Below are positions 8,298 to 16,997 of a stretch of 64,000 bases of DNA, piece after piece (within the stretch, counting starts at the first letter, position 1; every line of letters starts with the position of its first letter). A program made the translations under genes and the position numbers. Origin of the DNA: Saprospiraceae bacterium (GTDB taxonomy: Bacteria; Bacteroidota; Bacteroidia; Chitinophagales; Saprospiraceae). The DNA lies in assembly GCA_041392805.1 (NCBI GenBank), contig JAWKLJ010000001.1, positions 4,834,501-4,898,500 of the forward strand. The letters run 5' to 3'. Below the pieces are notes generated by a model. The model did no database searches. It was not told the DNA's origin and saw nothing but the letters and a program-made list of their open reading frames with translations.

Positions 8298-9413
8298 CTA
8301 AGCCTCCAGCTCGATATGCTCTGGTGCCAAGCGAAGGCGGATACGTCGGCGCTTGCCATATTCAAATAAAGCCTCTTTCAAGGCTGTTTTGTCAAAGGTG
8401 CCTTGTGCCTCAGGAGTCTGGAGGGTCTGTAGGATGGTATCGAGAATGCGATTGATTTCATTATAGTCTTTGATATCATATTCCTTTTTAACGGCTGTTT
8501 TGGGTTGGATTTCTAGCCAGCCACCCGATGGGATTCCGGTCTTACGCTTTTCCGCAAAATGCTGTAAAAGTTGAAAAGGTTTTTCAGTGAAAAGCACTTC
8601 CTGGTGATAGATCAATGGGGGTATACTGAGAATGGAAAGGTATTCTAGTTTGTGTTGTGGGGTTTTTCTCGTGCGCAATTGTAGGCGTATATTTTTAGGG
8701 TGAGGGAGCATGGCAGCTTTCCCTAATTCTTCCACCCAACTGAGTGTCAATGCAAAGAAGAGAACAATCAGGATCGTTTTAAAGGAACAATTAAGCAAGA
8801 TTTTTATAAAATCAGAATTGCCAAGTTTTAGAATTTGGGCAGCCAGCGTAAAGGCTATGCTAATAATGGCTAAATAGGCTAGTACTTTCAACCCACGCCT
8901 GGCAAAGGAGGCCCAAAGCACAAGCCCTAAAAAGAATAGGGTGAAAATGGCGTAAATAAGATCAACGGACGAAATCAAGGTGATTCTTTTAGGGATCAAA
9001 ACGCCCAAAAGCATCAGCAAGGTCAGCACCGTAGAAAAGCCAAAGGTGGAAAAGACCAGCCATCGCCAGGATTCCGACTTGACCACAGGACGGATCATCG
9101 CGGGGATATGCCTGAAGCGTGGCAAGGCAAGCAATATAAAAGCACTATTGAAAATAGAGAGTATGCTCTTTAATCCTTCGTAGCTCGTTGATTCAAAATG
9201 ATCCTGCGTAAATCCGGGCGCATAATAAATCTCAAGTAACCCAGATAAGGCCCACACCAGAATGGCAATAGACAGCCATAATAAACCAAAATCTCGTTCT
9301 TTTACAGCCATCCTTTTAGTGATATGCTGCCAGATGGAGAATAAGGCCAAAAAAGCAAAAGAGCAGACGACTATCTGCCAATAACCAAAAAAAACGTGGA
9401 GTTCTGAACTCAC
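8298..9413 (-). CDS. membrane protein with cytoplasmic tail, unknown
   Basis: 371 residues. Roughly the first 240 residues contain seven hydrophobic helices. A soluble tail of about 130 residues with basic and amphipathic character follows (LRTRKTPQHKLEYLSILSIPPL, ending RRRIRLRLAPEHIELEA). The layout of a 7-helix sensor-like membrane part plus an intracellular part resembles some signalling proteins, but I see no kinase or GGDEF motif, so the function is unknown. It follows the transglycosylase gene after one base pair on the same strand, so the two are co-transcribed and perhaps both concern the cell envelope. Confidence 0.75.
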   Translation of the reverse strand: MSSELHVFFGYWQIVVCSFAFLALFSIWQHITKRMAVKERDFGLLWLSIAILVWALSGLLEIYYAPGFTQDHFESTSYEGLKSILSIFNSAFILLALPRFRHIPAMIRPVVKSESWRWLVFSTFGFSTVLTLLMLLGVLIPKRITLISSVDLIYAIFTLFFLGLVLWASFARRGLKVLAYLAIISIAFTLAAQILKLGNSDFIKILLNCSFKTILIVLFFALTLSWVEELGKAAMLPHPKNIRLQLRTRKTPQHKLEYLSILSIPPLIYHQEVLFTEKPFQLLQHFAEKRKTGIPSGGWLEIQPKTAVKKEYDIKDYNEINRILDTILQTLQTPEAQGTFDKTALKEALFEYGKRRRIRLRLAPEHIELEA

Positions 9414-9414
9414 C

Positions 9415-10350
9415 TTAAAACTTCTTGTTCGGAATCTTTAAAACATAAGTTTTATGCGCAGCATTGGTTAGGCTGGTACTACGCAACCAAGGATTATAGA
9501 CCTTTAGCGCACGGTAGCTAATACCGTTTTTACGGGCAAAATCACCCAGATTGGGGATGGGGCCATCTACCTCTACCGTACTAAAGTCTGTCATTGGTTC
9601 GTATCCTTCGTCATTATCGAGATAGAACCCAAAGCGCTCTGGGTTGCCAATGACTTCTTTGATCGCAATGACGCGAAAGACATAACGATCGGTTTCGTCA
9701 TTGAGGTTAAGGTCATAATAACGCTCTCCTCGCTGCACATCCATTTCTTTTTTCAGTCTGGGGCCTCCCATATTATAAGCTGCCGCAGAAAGGGTCCAAC
9801 TACCAAATTGTTTGTAATAATTTTTAATATATTTCGCAGCAGCATGGGTAGACTTTTCGAGGTGATAACGTTCATCAACTTCGCTATTGACTTCCAGACC
9901 ATAATAAACGGCTGTTTCTTTCATGAACTGCCAAAGGCCTTTGGCGCCAGCGGAGGAAGTCGCATTGCGCAGGTTACTCTCTGCTATGGCCAGGTATTTG
10001 AAGTCGTCGGGTACACCTTCCTCTGCCAAGATTTTCTCAATAATAGGGAAGTATTTATAGGTATTCTTAATGTTGAGTAAAGTGGTAGAATGCCAATAAG
10101 TATTGACGGATAATTCCCTGTCCATTCGTTCGTAAACATCAGGGTTTTCCATTGGGACTTGTTCGCCTGCCAATGAAAACTTTTTATCTAAATCCATTGC
10201 CCTGATCACCTGAGGAATTTTTGCACTTTCGGTGGTAGCAGCAATGGCAGTAGTTGACTGGTCTTCTTTTTTGTTGCCATAGGAAGCAAAGACTACAATG
10301 GTCAGAAAAGAGGCGAGTAGGAGGGTGTAATTTTGCAAAGCCTTTTGCAT
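9415..10350 (-). CDS. lytic transglycosylase (GH23, MltD-like)
   Basis: 311 residues with an N-terminal hydrophobic segment (LLLASFLTIVVFASY) for export. The SLT domain spans about residues 85-215: AIAESNL carries the catalytic glutamate, followed by SSAGAKGLWQFM and AAAYNMGG, the classic GH23 motifs. The enzyme would cut peptidoglycan glycan strands in the periplasm, forming anhydro-muropeptides. The C-terminal 60 residues (LGDFARKNGISYRALKVYNPWL) look like a LysM-type wall-binding domain. It heads a two-gene unit with the downstream membrane protein. Confidence 0.92.
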   Translation of the reverse strand: MQKALQNYTLLLASFLTIVVFASYGNKKEDQSTTAIAATTESAKIPQVIRAMDLDKKFSLAGEQVPMENPDVYERMDRELSVNTYWHSTTLLNIKNTYKYFPIIEKILAEEGVPDDFKYLAIAESNLRNATSSAGAKGLWQFMKETAVYYGLEVNSEVDERYHLEKSTHAAAKYIKNYYKQFGSWTLSAAAYNMGGPRLKKEMDVQRGERYYDLNLNDETDRYVFRVIAIKEVIGNPERFGFYLDNDEGYEPMTDFSTVEVDGPIPNLGDFARKNGISYRALKVYNPWLRSTSLTNAAHKTYVLKIPNKKF

Positions 10351-10588
10351 GGTTTACTATGTTTACAGGATTATTAAACGAAATCTAGTGTTGTTATATG
10401 GACAACAAGATACGCATATCCGCTTAATTTTTCAATCCTGTTTAATTCTCTGGCAATTTTGTGGGTAAGCAATGAATAGAAGCTACTGTATCTTTAAGGG
10501 ATTCTGCTTCTGCTTTAACCAGTAAAAATTGCCAAAGAAGAAAATCATCAGAGAACTTCCTCTTTAAGGTGCACGTTTTTTGTCTTTG

Positions 10589-10996
10589 CTAGACTGACTC
10601 TCCAATAGCCCTCGCTTCTACATGGGTGACGTTTTTCTCATTCAAGTACATGAAAACGCGAAAAGCATTATTATCTGTCACTAGTAAACCAATTAAATAG
10701 CTGTCGCCAGCCTTAATTGCGTCCCCAATGTGCAATAACTTGAACCCTTGGACGGGATTGTTTTCAAAGAAAGCGGCAAGTTTGGCTTCTGCTTGTGTAG
10801 TAGTGAATACGCCATCTACATTTGGCAAAAATAACCTCACCTCTTTTGTCGGCGTGAAATGTTCAGCTATTGAGACGGCCTCTCCTTTATCCCAGCCTTT
10901 GACAACAGCTTCTAAATCATTAGGTTTGGGCCAAAACAAGATGGCTAAACCTGCAAATAACAAACCGATAATACCGGTTGTGATAACCTGTCTCAT
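10589..10996 (-). CDS. exported DUF4783-like small protein
   Basis: 135 residues with one hydrophobic N-terminal helix (TGIIGLLFAGLAILFW), so it is membrane-anchored or secreted. The remainder has an NTF2-like pattern (WDKGEAVSIAEHFTP, AEAKLAAFFENNP, GDSYLIGLLVT) like the Bacteroidota DUF4783 family. Family members have no known reaction. It stands alone between the transglycosylase and thymidine kinase genes, all on the minus strand with gaps of 238 and 132 bp, so it is probably transcribed separately. Confidence 0.75.
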   Translation of the reverse strand: MRQVITTGIIGLLFAGLAILFWPKPNDLEAVVKGWDKGEAVSIAEHFTPTKEVRLFLPNVDGVFTTTQAEAKLAAFFENNPVQGFKLLHIGDAIKAGDSYLIGLLVTDNNAFRVFMYLNEKNVTHVEARAIGESV

Positions 10997-11128
10997 TTCA
11001 TAAATATTTGGTGAATAATTAGATAAGCTTTCTTACCCATCGTATCCCAAGTTATTCCCAAATAAGTAGGTTTGAAATGAATTTGGTCAATTCCTTGAAT
11101 GATAATCGTCACTCTTCCTTGCAAAAGA

Positions 11129-11716
11129 TTAAGTTTGCAAGCTTAGAATATTTCCCATGTGATAGCAAGTGCGACAGCGAGCCTCGTATCGATCTTTTTC
11201 GCCCAGCACAACCGTATTTTCATCGGCAGTTAAACGATAAGAATGCGTAGCCAGGTTACCGCAATGTTGGCAAATAGCATGTACCTTGGTAATGTATTCA
11301 GCCACGGCAAGCAAGTTTGGGATGGGGCCAAATGGCCGCCCTTTAAAATCCATGTCCAATCCTGCAATGATGATCCTAATTCCTCGCAAAGCTAGTTTTT
11401 GGCAATTTTCAGTTAGGTCTAAATCAAAAAACTGCGCTTCGTCTATGCCCACCACATTGACACCATCTGTCAATTCCAATAATTTAGATGAATGAGAAAT
11501 TGGTGTCGATAAAATAAAATTGGCATCATGAGATACAACTTTAGCATCATCATAACGTTTATCTACCGCGGGTTTGAATATTTCGACCTTTTGATTGGCA
11601 ATTTTGGCTCGTTTCAAACGTCGAATTAATTCCTCTGTTTTTCCGGAAAACATGGATCCACAGACCACTTCGATCCATCCACTTCGTTGGCCTTTAAAAT
11701 GAGGTTCTAAAAACAT
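11129..11716 (-). CDS. tdk: thymidine kinase
   Basis: 195 residues, normal for a type II (TK1-like) thymidine kinase, which phosphorylates thymidine with ATP in pyrimidine salvage. The P-loop GSMFSGKT is at residues 20-27 and the Walker B-like DEAQFFD is near residue 94. A zinc site is formed by CQHC and CRTC in the lasso region near the C-terminus. It is cytoplasmic. The gene is divergent from the neighbouring plus-strand gene, with about 110 bp between the two starts. Confidence 0.96.
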   Translation of the reverse strand: MFLEPHFKGQRSGWIEVVCGSMFSGKTEELIRRLKRAKIANQKVEIFKPAVDKRYDDAKVVSHDANFILSTPISHSSKLLELTDGVNVVGIDEAQFFDLDLTENCQKLALRGIRIIIAGLDMDFKGRPFGPIPNLLAVAEYITKVHAICQHCGNLATHSYRLTADENTVVLGEKDRYEARCRTCYHMGNILSLQT

Positions 11717-11722
11717 ACCTAA

Positions 11723-11730
11723 TATATTTG
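11723..11730 (+). promoter_or_regulatory. -7 box TATATTTG
   Basis: Matches the Bacteroidota -7 consensus TAnnTTTG and lies about 100 bp before the ATG at 11830. Because this box overlaps the first possible ATG of the longer open frame (11728), translation cannot begin there, which supports the later start. Confidence 0.6.
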
Positions 11731-11829
11731 TATTTGCAGTTTGAAAAGATAAACAAGAAGTCTAACTTTGGAAGCTTTAAAATTAAATTATTTCAAATTT
11801 TTCCCCGGCATTGTCCGAAAACAATTAAT

Positions 11830-12597
11830 ATGAACTTGCAACAAGCTAAAATCCTGCTCGAAAAGATAAACTCTTTGTACAAAAGTATCAGCATGGACGA
11901 AGGAGAAATGGCCTCTATCGAAAGAGACCTCATGCTAAGCTATATTCGCCAATTGTATGAAACCTTTCGGCAATTGAACCCCGAAGAGGGCTTGAATAGA
12001 GATAACAACCAAGCTGCAAAGGTAAAGCAAAATCCGAATTTGGAAATTACAAATGAAGCTGCCATTATACCTCCTGTTCGCAAGTACACGCCACCAAAGA
12101 TTATAGAAATCCCTGATACTCCGAAAGAGTCACCCGCACCACTAAGGAAGGAGACACCTCTCCCACCGGTAGCAGCAGCCCCCACACCTGTTCCAGCCCC
12201 TGCGGTACAAATGCCTCCACCTCCACCAATTGATACCCCAGCCCCCAGTCCCAAACCTGCTCCTGCAAGCAAGTCAACCCGTTCCATTAATCCAAAGGTT
12301 AAAGCGCTTTTCGTCTATAAAGAGGCCAAAGAATTATCGGAAAAGCTCAGCTCACAGCCGATCAAAGATCTCACTCGCTCCATGGCCATTAATGACCGCT
12401 TGCTTTACGAAAATGATTTGTTTAACAAAAGTAAAGATGCGCTAAATGAGGCCCTCAAACAATTGAATAGTCTATCGAGTATGGATGAAGCACAGCCATT
12501 GTTAGAGGATTTTGCCTTAGAAAACGATTGGGTAAATGAAGAAAAAGCGGATACCGCTATTGCATTTATTAAATTGGTTCGAAGGCGCTATTTGTAA
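11830..12597 (+). CDS. proline-rich cytoplasmic protein, conserved in Bacteroidota
   Basis: 255 residues from the ATG at 11830. An upstream in-frame ATG at 11728 exists but sits inside the probable promoter. Three parts are visible: a helical N-terminus (MNLQQAKILLEKINSLYKSI and about 25 more residues), a proline/alanine-rich flexible linker (about residues 75-155), and a helical C-terminal domain starting near RSINPKVKALFVYKEAKELS. There is no signal peptide or membrane segment. The architecture suggests a scaffolding or regulatory protein with a tether, but I do not recognise a characterised family. Confidence 0.75.
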   Translation: MNLQQAKILLEKINSLYKSISMDEGEMASIERDLMLSYIRQLYETFRQLNPEEGLNRDNNQAAKVKQNPNLEITNEAAIIPPVRKYTPPKIIEIPDTPKESPAPLRKETPLPPVAAAPTPVPAPAVQMPPPPPIDTPAPSPKPAPASKSTRSINPKVKALFVYKEAKELSEKLSSQPIKDLTRSMAINDRLLYENDLFNKSKDALNEALKQLNSLSSMDEAQPLLEDFALENDWVNEEKADTAIAFIKLVRRRYL

Positions 12598-12620
12598 AGT
12601 GGAACCTTGACCTTTGTCGA

Positions 12621-12628
12621 TAAATTTG
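12621..12628 (+). promoter_or_regulatory. possible -7 box TAAATTTG
   Basis: Fits TAnnTTTG and lies 71 bp before the rhomboid gene start, in an otherwise gene-free gap of about 100 bp. No clear -33 element was seen. Confidence 0.45.
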
Positions 12629-12698
12629 TGTTCCACTAAACCAGTCACTTGCATAAATGGTTGAATAAACATAACTTATTTTTTCATTACAGTGGCTT

Positions 12699-13406
12699 AT
12701 GGGTACCAATAAGATTTCAGATAGATTAATTGACAGTTTGAGTCTACCTTTTAAAATGGTGGCTACCTTATGGGGTATCCAGGTTTTTCAGTGGCTTTTA
12801 GGACTGAAATTGGGCTTTTTAGGGGTATTCCCGCAGAAAATATTCGGCCTCAAAGGCATTCTTTTTTCTCCGCTAATTCATGGTGATTTCGGGCATTTAC
12901 TGTCCAATACTCCTCCCTTATTTGTACTCAGTGCCCTCATTTTGTTTTTTTATAAGAAAGTAGCGATTCGTTCTTTTGCAATGATCTATTTCCTGACAGG
13001 CCTGGCGGTATGGTTATTTGGACGCCCTGTTTTCCATATCGGGGCAAGTGGAGTGATCTATGGACTAGTTGCCTTCGTTTTTTGGAGTGGCATTTTTCGC
13101 CGTAATTTCAAGTCTATTGCACTGGCCTTGCTTGTTGTATTTTACTATGGATCTATGGTCCTCGGTGTGCTCCCCGGACAAGAAGGCATCAGCTGGGAAA
13201 GTCATTTGTTGGGTGGCCTAGTTGGTATTTTTGTCGCCTGGTGGTATAAAGAAACAATCGAAAAAGACGAAGAACGAGAAACCTATTCCTGGGAGGCAGA
13301 ACCTGAACTTCCACCACGCCCCTTCTTTGAGCATGATTTGTTTGAAAAGACCAAAGCTGAGCGCGAGAAAGAACAACAAGCGCAAAACAGGACCGACTGG
13401 TTTTAA
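12699..13406 (+). CDS. rhomboid-family intramembrane serine protease
   Basis: 235 residues with six hydrophobic helices. The catalytic serine lies in GASG at residues 115-118 (S117), and the histidine partner is H169 in WESHLLGG. The HGDFGHLLSN segment (71-80) supplies the conserved helix-2 polar residues. Rhomboids cut transmembrane helices within the membrane; the substrate here is unknown. The C-terminal 50 residues are charged and cytoplasmic. All key residues are present, so it should be active. Confidence 0.93.
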   Translation: MGTNKISDRLIDSLSLPFKMVATLWGIQVFQWLLGLKLGFLGVFPQKIFGLKGILFSPLIHGDFGHLLSNTPPLFVLSALILFFYKKVAIRSFAMIYFLTGLAVWLFGRPVFHIGASGVIYGLVAFVFWSGIFRRNFKSIALALLVVFYYGSMVLGVLPGQEGISWESHLLGGLVGIFVAWWYKETIEKDEERETYSWEAEPELPPRPFFEHDLFEKTKAEREKEQQAQNRTDWF

Positions 13407-13464
13407 ACAGTAATTTATTTATAAAATTATAAGACTTGTGTATACATTGAATAGCGGATTTAAC

Positions 13465-13472
13465 TATTTTTG
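13465..13472 (+). promoter_or_regulatory. -7 box TATTTTTG for the peroxidase gene
   Basis: Fits TAnnTTTG and lies about 230 bp before the ATG at 13703. Together with the absence of other genes in 13407-13702 it suggests a leader of roughly 220 nt. The element AATCCCATGA ends just past the start codon. Confidence 0.45.
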
Positions 13473-13702
13473 CTTTGAGATTTCTACCCTCACTCTCTGA
13501 ATTGCCATGTGCGGCAGTCATCCCCCTTTTTACAACGGAAAAGTATTTAGACTGAAATGATGCAGATCAATTCATCTGTTGCAACTAGTTGGCTTTCAAA
13601 GTAACTAATTGCTTGGTTTTGAGTATACCATTTCAGTATTATTTCACAGGACACTTGTGTAAAGGTGGTTGCAGTAGCTGTGAAGACACTAAGAAAAATC
13701 CC

Positions 13703-16600
13703 ATGACTTTAAAAAATAGAAGTATGTACAACAGACTTTTACTTAGCTTTATCCTGGTTGGCCTTTCCTTTTTTGCAAATGCTCAAATATTAGATACGGA
13801 CAACTATAGGACCTACGATGGGTCCTTTAATAATTTAAACCAAACCGATTGGGGAGCCGCAGGTAGCAATCTTTTGCGCCTGGTACCTGCCACTTTTGCT
13901 GATGGCATTAGTACGCCCACAGGCGAAAATAGGCCCAATCCGAGAACGATAAGCAATACCTTGTTTTCTCAAGAGAATCCCATAAATGATCCACTCAATT
14001 TGAGCGATTTTTGTTGGGTATTCGGCCAATTTATTGACCACGATTTGAGCATCACACCTGATGGGGCAGAACCTGCCTTCATTAAAGTCCCAACGGGTGA
14101 TCCCCATTTTGATCCGCTCTTTCAAGGCACAGCAGTGATCCCTATGCACCGTAGTGCATACGATCATCTGAGTGGTATAGGACCTGATAATCCGCGACAG
14201 CATCCCAATCTCATTACTGCCTTTATTGATGGGTCTGGTGTATATGGCTCTGATGAGCAACGTGCCAATTGGCTTCGAACTTTTACGGGAGGTAAGTTAA
14301 AAGTATCAACGGGTAATTTACTGCCTTTTAATACGGTGGATGGAGAATTCACGAGTGAGTTGGACGTTAATGCACCAGTCATGGATAATCCCACCCATAT
14401 TAGTGAAAAAATGTATGTTGCTGGTGATGTCAGGGCAAATGAAAACCCTTTACTGTTATCTTTCCACACCTTATTTGTTCGGGAACATAATCGTCTTTGT
14501 GATCAATTGATCGTAAAGCATCCCAATTGGACAGATGAGGAATTATATCAATATGCCAGAAAATTGGTAGGAGGTCTAATTCAATCTATTGTATTTGACG
14601 AATGGTTGCCAGCAATGGGCGTTGACCTGCCTGCCTACCAAGGCTATAATGAAACGGTGAATCCTCAACTTTCGAATGTGTTTACTGCTGCTGCTTTTCG
14701 CTTGGGGCATACCCTTTTGAATAGCACCCTCCGAAGAATTGGCAACGATGGAGAAGTCATTCCACAAGGAAATCTAGCACTTCAGGACGCTTTTTTCAAC
14801 ATATATGTTTTTTTAGAAACAGGAGACATTGATCCATTTTTTAAGGGGATGGCCACTCAAATCCAACAAAATATGGATCCGAAGTTGATCAATGATGTGC
14901 GCAATTTTCTATTTGGCCCTCCAGGAGCGGGAGGATTGGATTTGGCAGCGATCAATATCAATAGAGGCCGCGAGCGGGGATTGCCTGATTTTAATGGCGT
15001 TAGAGCAGCTTTAGGCCTTACACCATACGCTTTTTTCCAACAGATTAATTCGGATGCAGGTGTCTTTACCAGGCTGCTTTCTATGTATGCCGATATCCAT
15101 AATATAGATCCTTGGGTTGGGATGTTGGCAGAAAAGCCGATGCCTGGTGCATTGTTTGGCCAAACGATTATGACCATCATGAAACATCACTTTACAAACC
15201 TGAGAGATGGGGATCGGTTTTATTATTGGGTAGATCCTTTACTGTCTGATGCGGATAGAAATTGGATTAAAACGACGACCCTCCATGATGTTATCATGAA
15301 TAATACTGGTATTATTTTGATGCAGAACAATGTCTTTTCTGCTATGCCACATAGTGAAATTTGTGCAAGTATGACCGCAGATGTAGAAGGGATCGTTAGA
15401 ACAGAGTCGGGAGCACCTATTGCTAATGTTGCGCTTCAGCTTGGTTTATCAGAGCAGGAAGGCCTGAATTTTACAACTTCAGAAGAAGGTGATTTTTATT
15501 TCACGGATTTGTTTTCTTGTCAGGTAGAACAACTTTCTATCCATAAAGAAGATGGATTAACCAATGGCGTGTCTACCATAGACCTCATTCTTATCCAAAA
15601 ACATATTCTTGGATTAGGTGCCTTGCCAACAGCCTATAAGATGATTGCAGCGGATATCGATAGAAATGGAACGATTTCTACTATTGATCTTATCTTTTTA
15701 CGGCGTGCTATATTAGGAATCGATCATACATTCCCTAATAATACATCTTGGCGTTTTATAGCGGCTGATTACAATTTCCAAAACCCATCAAATCCATTGA
15801 TGGAAGCTATTCCAGAAATATATGATTTTGCTAGTGTTCCATCAGGGGTGTTAGCCTTGGATTTCATTGGTGTTAAAGTAGGAGATGTGAATGAAAGTGC
15901 CAAGACTACCTTCCAATCAACAGGAGAAGAGGCTCCTATCGCTTTAATGATAAATACAAATGACCAAACGCTTGAATTGGGGGAAGTCGTCCGCGTTCCC
16001 TTCCGATTAGGTAGTACCCAATCAGCTATCATTGGGTACCAGTTTAGTGTTGGGTTTGACGTTTCTAGCCTGGATTTATTAGCTGTTGATCTAGGCGATG
16101 TAGATCTTGATTTGGAAGGAAATTTTGGGACATTCAAAGAAAAAGGATTGCTGACCACTAGCTGGAATGATGAAACAGGGATAAAAGAGGGGATGGATTT
16201 ATTTTATTTGACCTTCAGCGTTAAAAAAGCGGGCCAATTAAGGGATTTGGTTGCCATCAATAGTGCGCTGACCCCTGCTTTGGCCTATGATAATCAAATG
16301 GAGGGAATGCAAGTGGCTTTGCAATTTAGTGAACAAGAAAAAGCCAACCAACTTTTTCAAAACAGGCCAAACCCCTTTAAAGAAACGACTGACATACCAT
16401 TTTATATAGCTAATAGTGGCGAAGTGCATTTGCGCGTATTTGATGTGGCGGGTCGTATGTTGTACCAGCAATCTGCATTTATGGATGCAGGTGAGCACCA
16501 ATGGAGCCTTAGTCGAACAGATTTACCTGCAGAAGGTATATTAGTGTATCAATTAGAGGTGGAAGATGATATTCTTACACGCCGGATGGTACTTGATTAG
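13703..16600 (+). CDS. secreted animal-type heme peroxidase with dockerin-like module and T9SS tail
   Basis: 965 residues from 13703 (ATG at 13724 is also possible; both precede a good signal peptide ending FFANAQ). Residues about 45-555 are an animal heme peroxidase domain: FGQFIDHDL with distal H113, the calcium-loop-like stretch after it, REHNR near 260, the proximal histidine near 336 in FRLGHTLL, and INRGRERGLPDFN. Such enzymes oxidise halides or phenolics with hydrogen peroxide. Then follow a carboxypeptidase-regulatory-like strand region, a dockerin-like pair (NGVSTIDLILIQKHIL near 621 and DIDRNGTISTID near 652), a WRFIAADY segment, a cohesin-like domain (about 750-870) and a type A T9SS tail from LFQNRPNPF (about 883). 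It is likely to be outside the cell and surface-attached. Confidence 0.9.
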   Translation: MTLKNRSMYNRLLLSFILVGLSFFANAQILDTDNYRTYDGSFNNLNQTDWGAAGSNLLRLVPATFADGISTPTGENRPNPRTISNTLFSQENPINDPLNLSDFCWVFGQFIDHDLSITPDGAEPAFIKVPTGDPHFDPLFQGTAVIPMHRSAYDHLSGIGPDNPRQHPNLITAFIDGSGVYGSDEQRANWLRTFTGGKLKVSTGNLLPFNTVDGEFTSELDVNAPVMDNPTHISEKMYVAGDVRANENPLLLSFHTLFVREHNRLCDQLIVKHPNWTDEELYQYARKLVGGLIQSIVFDEWLPAMGVDLPAYQGYNETVNPQLSNVFTAAAFRLGHTLLNSTLRRIGNDGEVIPQGNLALQDAFFNIYVFLETGDIDPFFKGMATQIQQNMDPKLINDVRNFLFGPPGAGGLDLAAININRGRERGLPDFNGVRAALGLTPYAFFQQINSDAGVFTRLLSMYADIHNIDPWVGMLAEKPMPGALFGQTIMTIMKHHFTNLRDGDRFYYWVDPLLSDADRNWIKTTTLHDVIMNNTGIILMQNNVFSAMPHSEICASMTADVEGIVRTESGAPIANVALQLGLSEQEGLNFTTSEEGDFYFTDLFSCQVEQLSIHKEDGLTNGVSTIDLILIQKHILGLGALPTAYKMIAADIDRNGTISTIDLIFLRRAILGIDHTFPNNTSWRFIAADYNFQNPSNPLMEAIPEIYDFASVPSGVLALDFIGVKVGDVNESAKTTFQSTGEEAPIALMINTNDQTLELGEVVRVPFRLGSTQSAIIGYQFSVGFDVSSLDLLAVDLGDVDLDLEGNFGTFKEKGLLTTSWNDETGIKEGMDLFYLTFSVKKAGQLRDLVAINSALTPALAYDNQMEGMQVALQFSEQEKANQLFQNRPNPFKETTDIPFYIANSGEVHLRVFDVAGRMLYQQSAFMDAGEHQWSLSRTDLPAEGILVYQLEVEDDILTRRMVLD

Positions 16601-16610
16601 TTTTTTTTCT

Positions 16611-16655
16611 TCTCTGACAATTTTTGTCTGGTCTAAATGCGGAAATTGTCAGAGA
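16611..16655. repeat. 13-bp perfect inverted repeat
   Basis: TCTCTGACAATTT (16611-16623) pairs perfectly with 16643-16655 across a 19-nt loop, 11 bp after the peroxidase stop. It would fold as a strong hairpin at the 3' end of the transcript. No T-run follows, so it may protect the 3' end or be a repetitive element, not a classic terminator. Confidence 0.75.
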
Positions 16656-16845
16656 ACCCTCGTTTTATGCGTTGGCAGATAACTGAAAAATGCTCATATC
16701 TATAATAAATTTTTATATTTGCCTGAAAACGCTTAAATTTCCATGTATTTTGATCGCTTTTGTTTTCAAATATGGAAGTGAAGTTAGTCTTCTTGAAAAA
16801 AGTAAGCACTAAATCTACCAGTTTCATTTAAACATAAATATTCCA

Positions 16846-16875
16846 TTGTCTATCGCTTTTTTTTGAGATAGACAA
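16846..16875. repeat. 9-bp inverted repeat with T-rich loop
   Basis: TTGTCTATC (16846-16854) and GATAGACAA (16867-16875) pair perfectly around a loop containing eight T. Possible transcription-control hairpin in front of the regulator gene. Confidence 0.6.
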
Positions 16876-16899
16876 GGTTATTGTATAAAAGCAGAATGT

Positions 16900-16924
16900 C
16901 TACGTTATGTATTTTTTAACGTAG
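16900..16924. repeat. 8-bp inverted repeat CTACGTTA/TAACGTAG
   Basis: Perfect arms at 16900-16907 and 16917-16924 with a 9-nt loop, 74 bp before the regulator ATG. It could be an operator or an RNA hairpin. Confidence 0.5.
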
Positions 16925-16997
16925 CATTCAGGCGGGTTTAAGTAGTAATACTTTGTACCTGGCGAGAATCCCATAACATATACAAATCATTGTTGTC

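Larger units (their letters stand above)
16601..16997. other. intergenic region with three hairpins
   Basis: 397 bp without a supported gene. Three inverted repeats follow one another, listed separately. Near the end, AATCCCATAA (16967-16976) is a variant of the motif found before several genes of this block, and TAATACTTTG (16946-16955) is an imperfect -7-like string before the regulator gene. Confidence 0.6.

Noticed and set aside
11728..11829. Longer N-terminus for the proline-rich protein
   Set aside because: The first ATG overlaps a -7 box and the extra residues lack conserved character.
13407..13702. Possible tRNA or small gene before the peroxidase gene
   Set aside because: No cloverleaf pairing or coding frame with family features was found; only a promoter-like box and the TCCCATGA element are visible.
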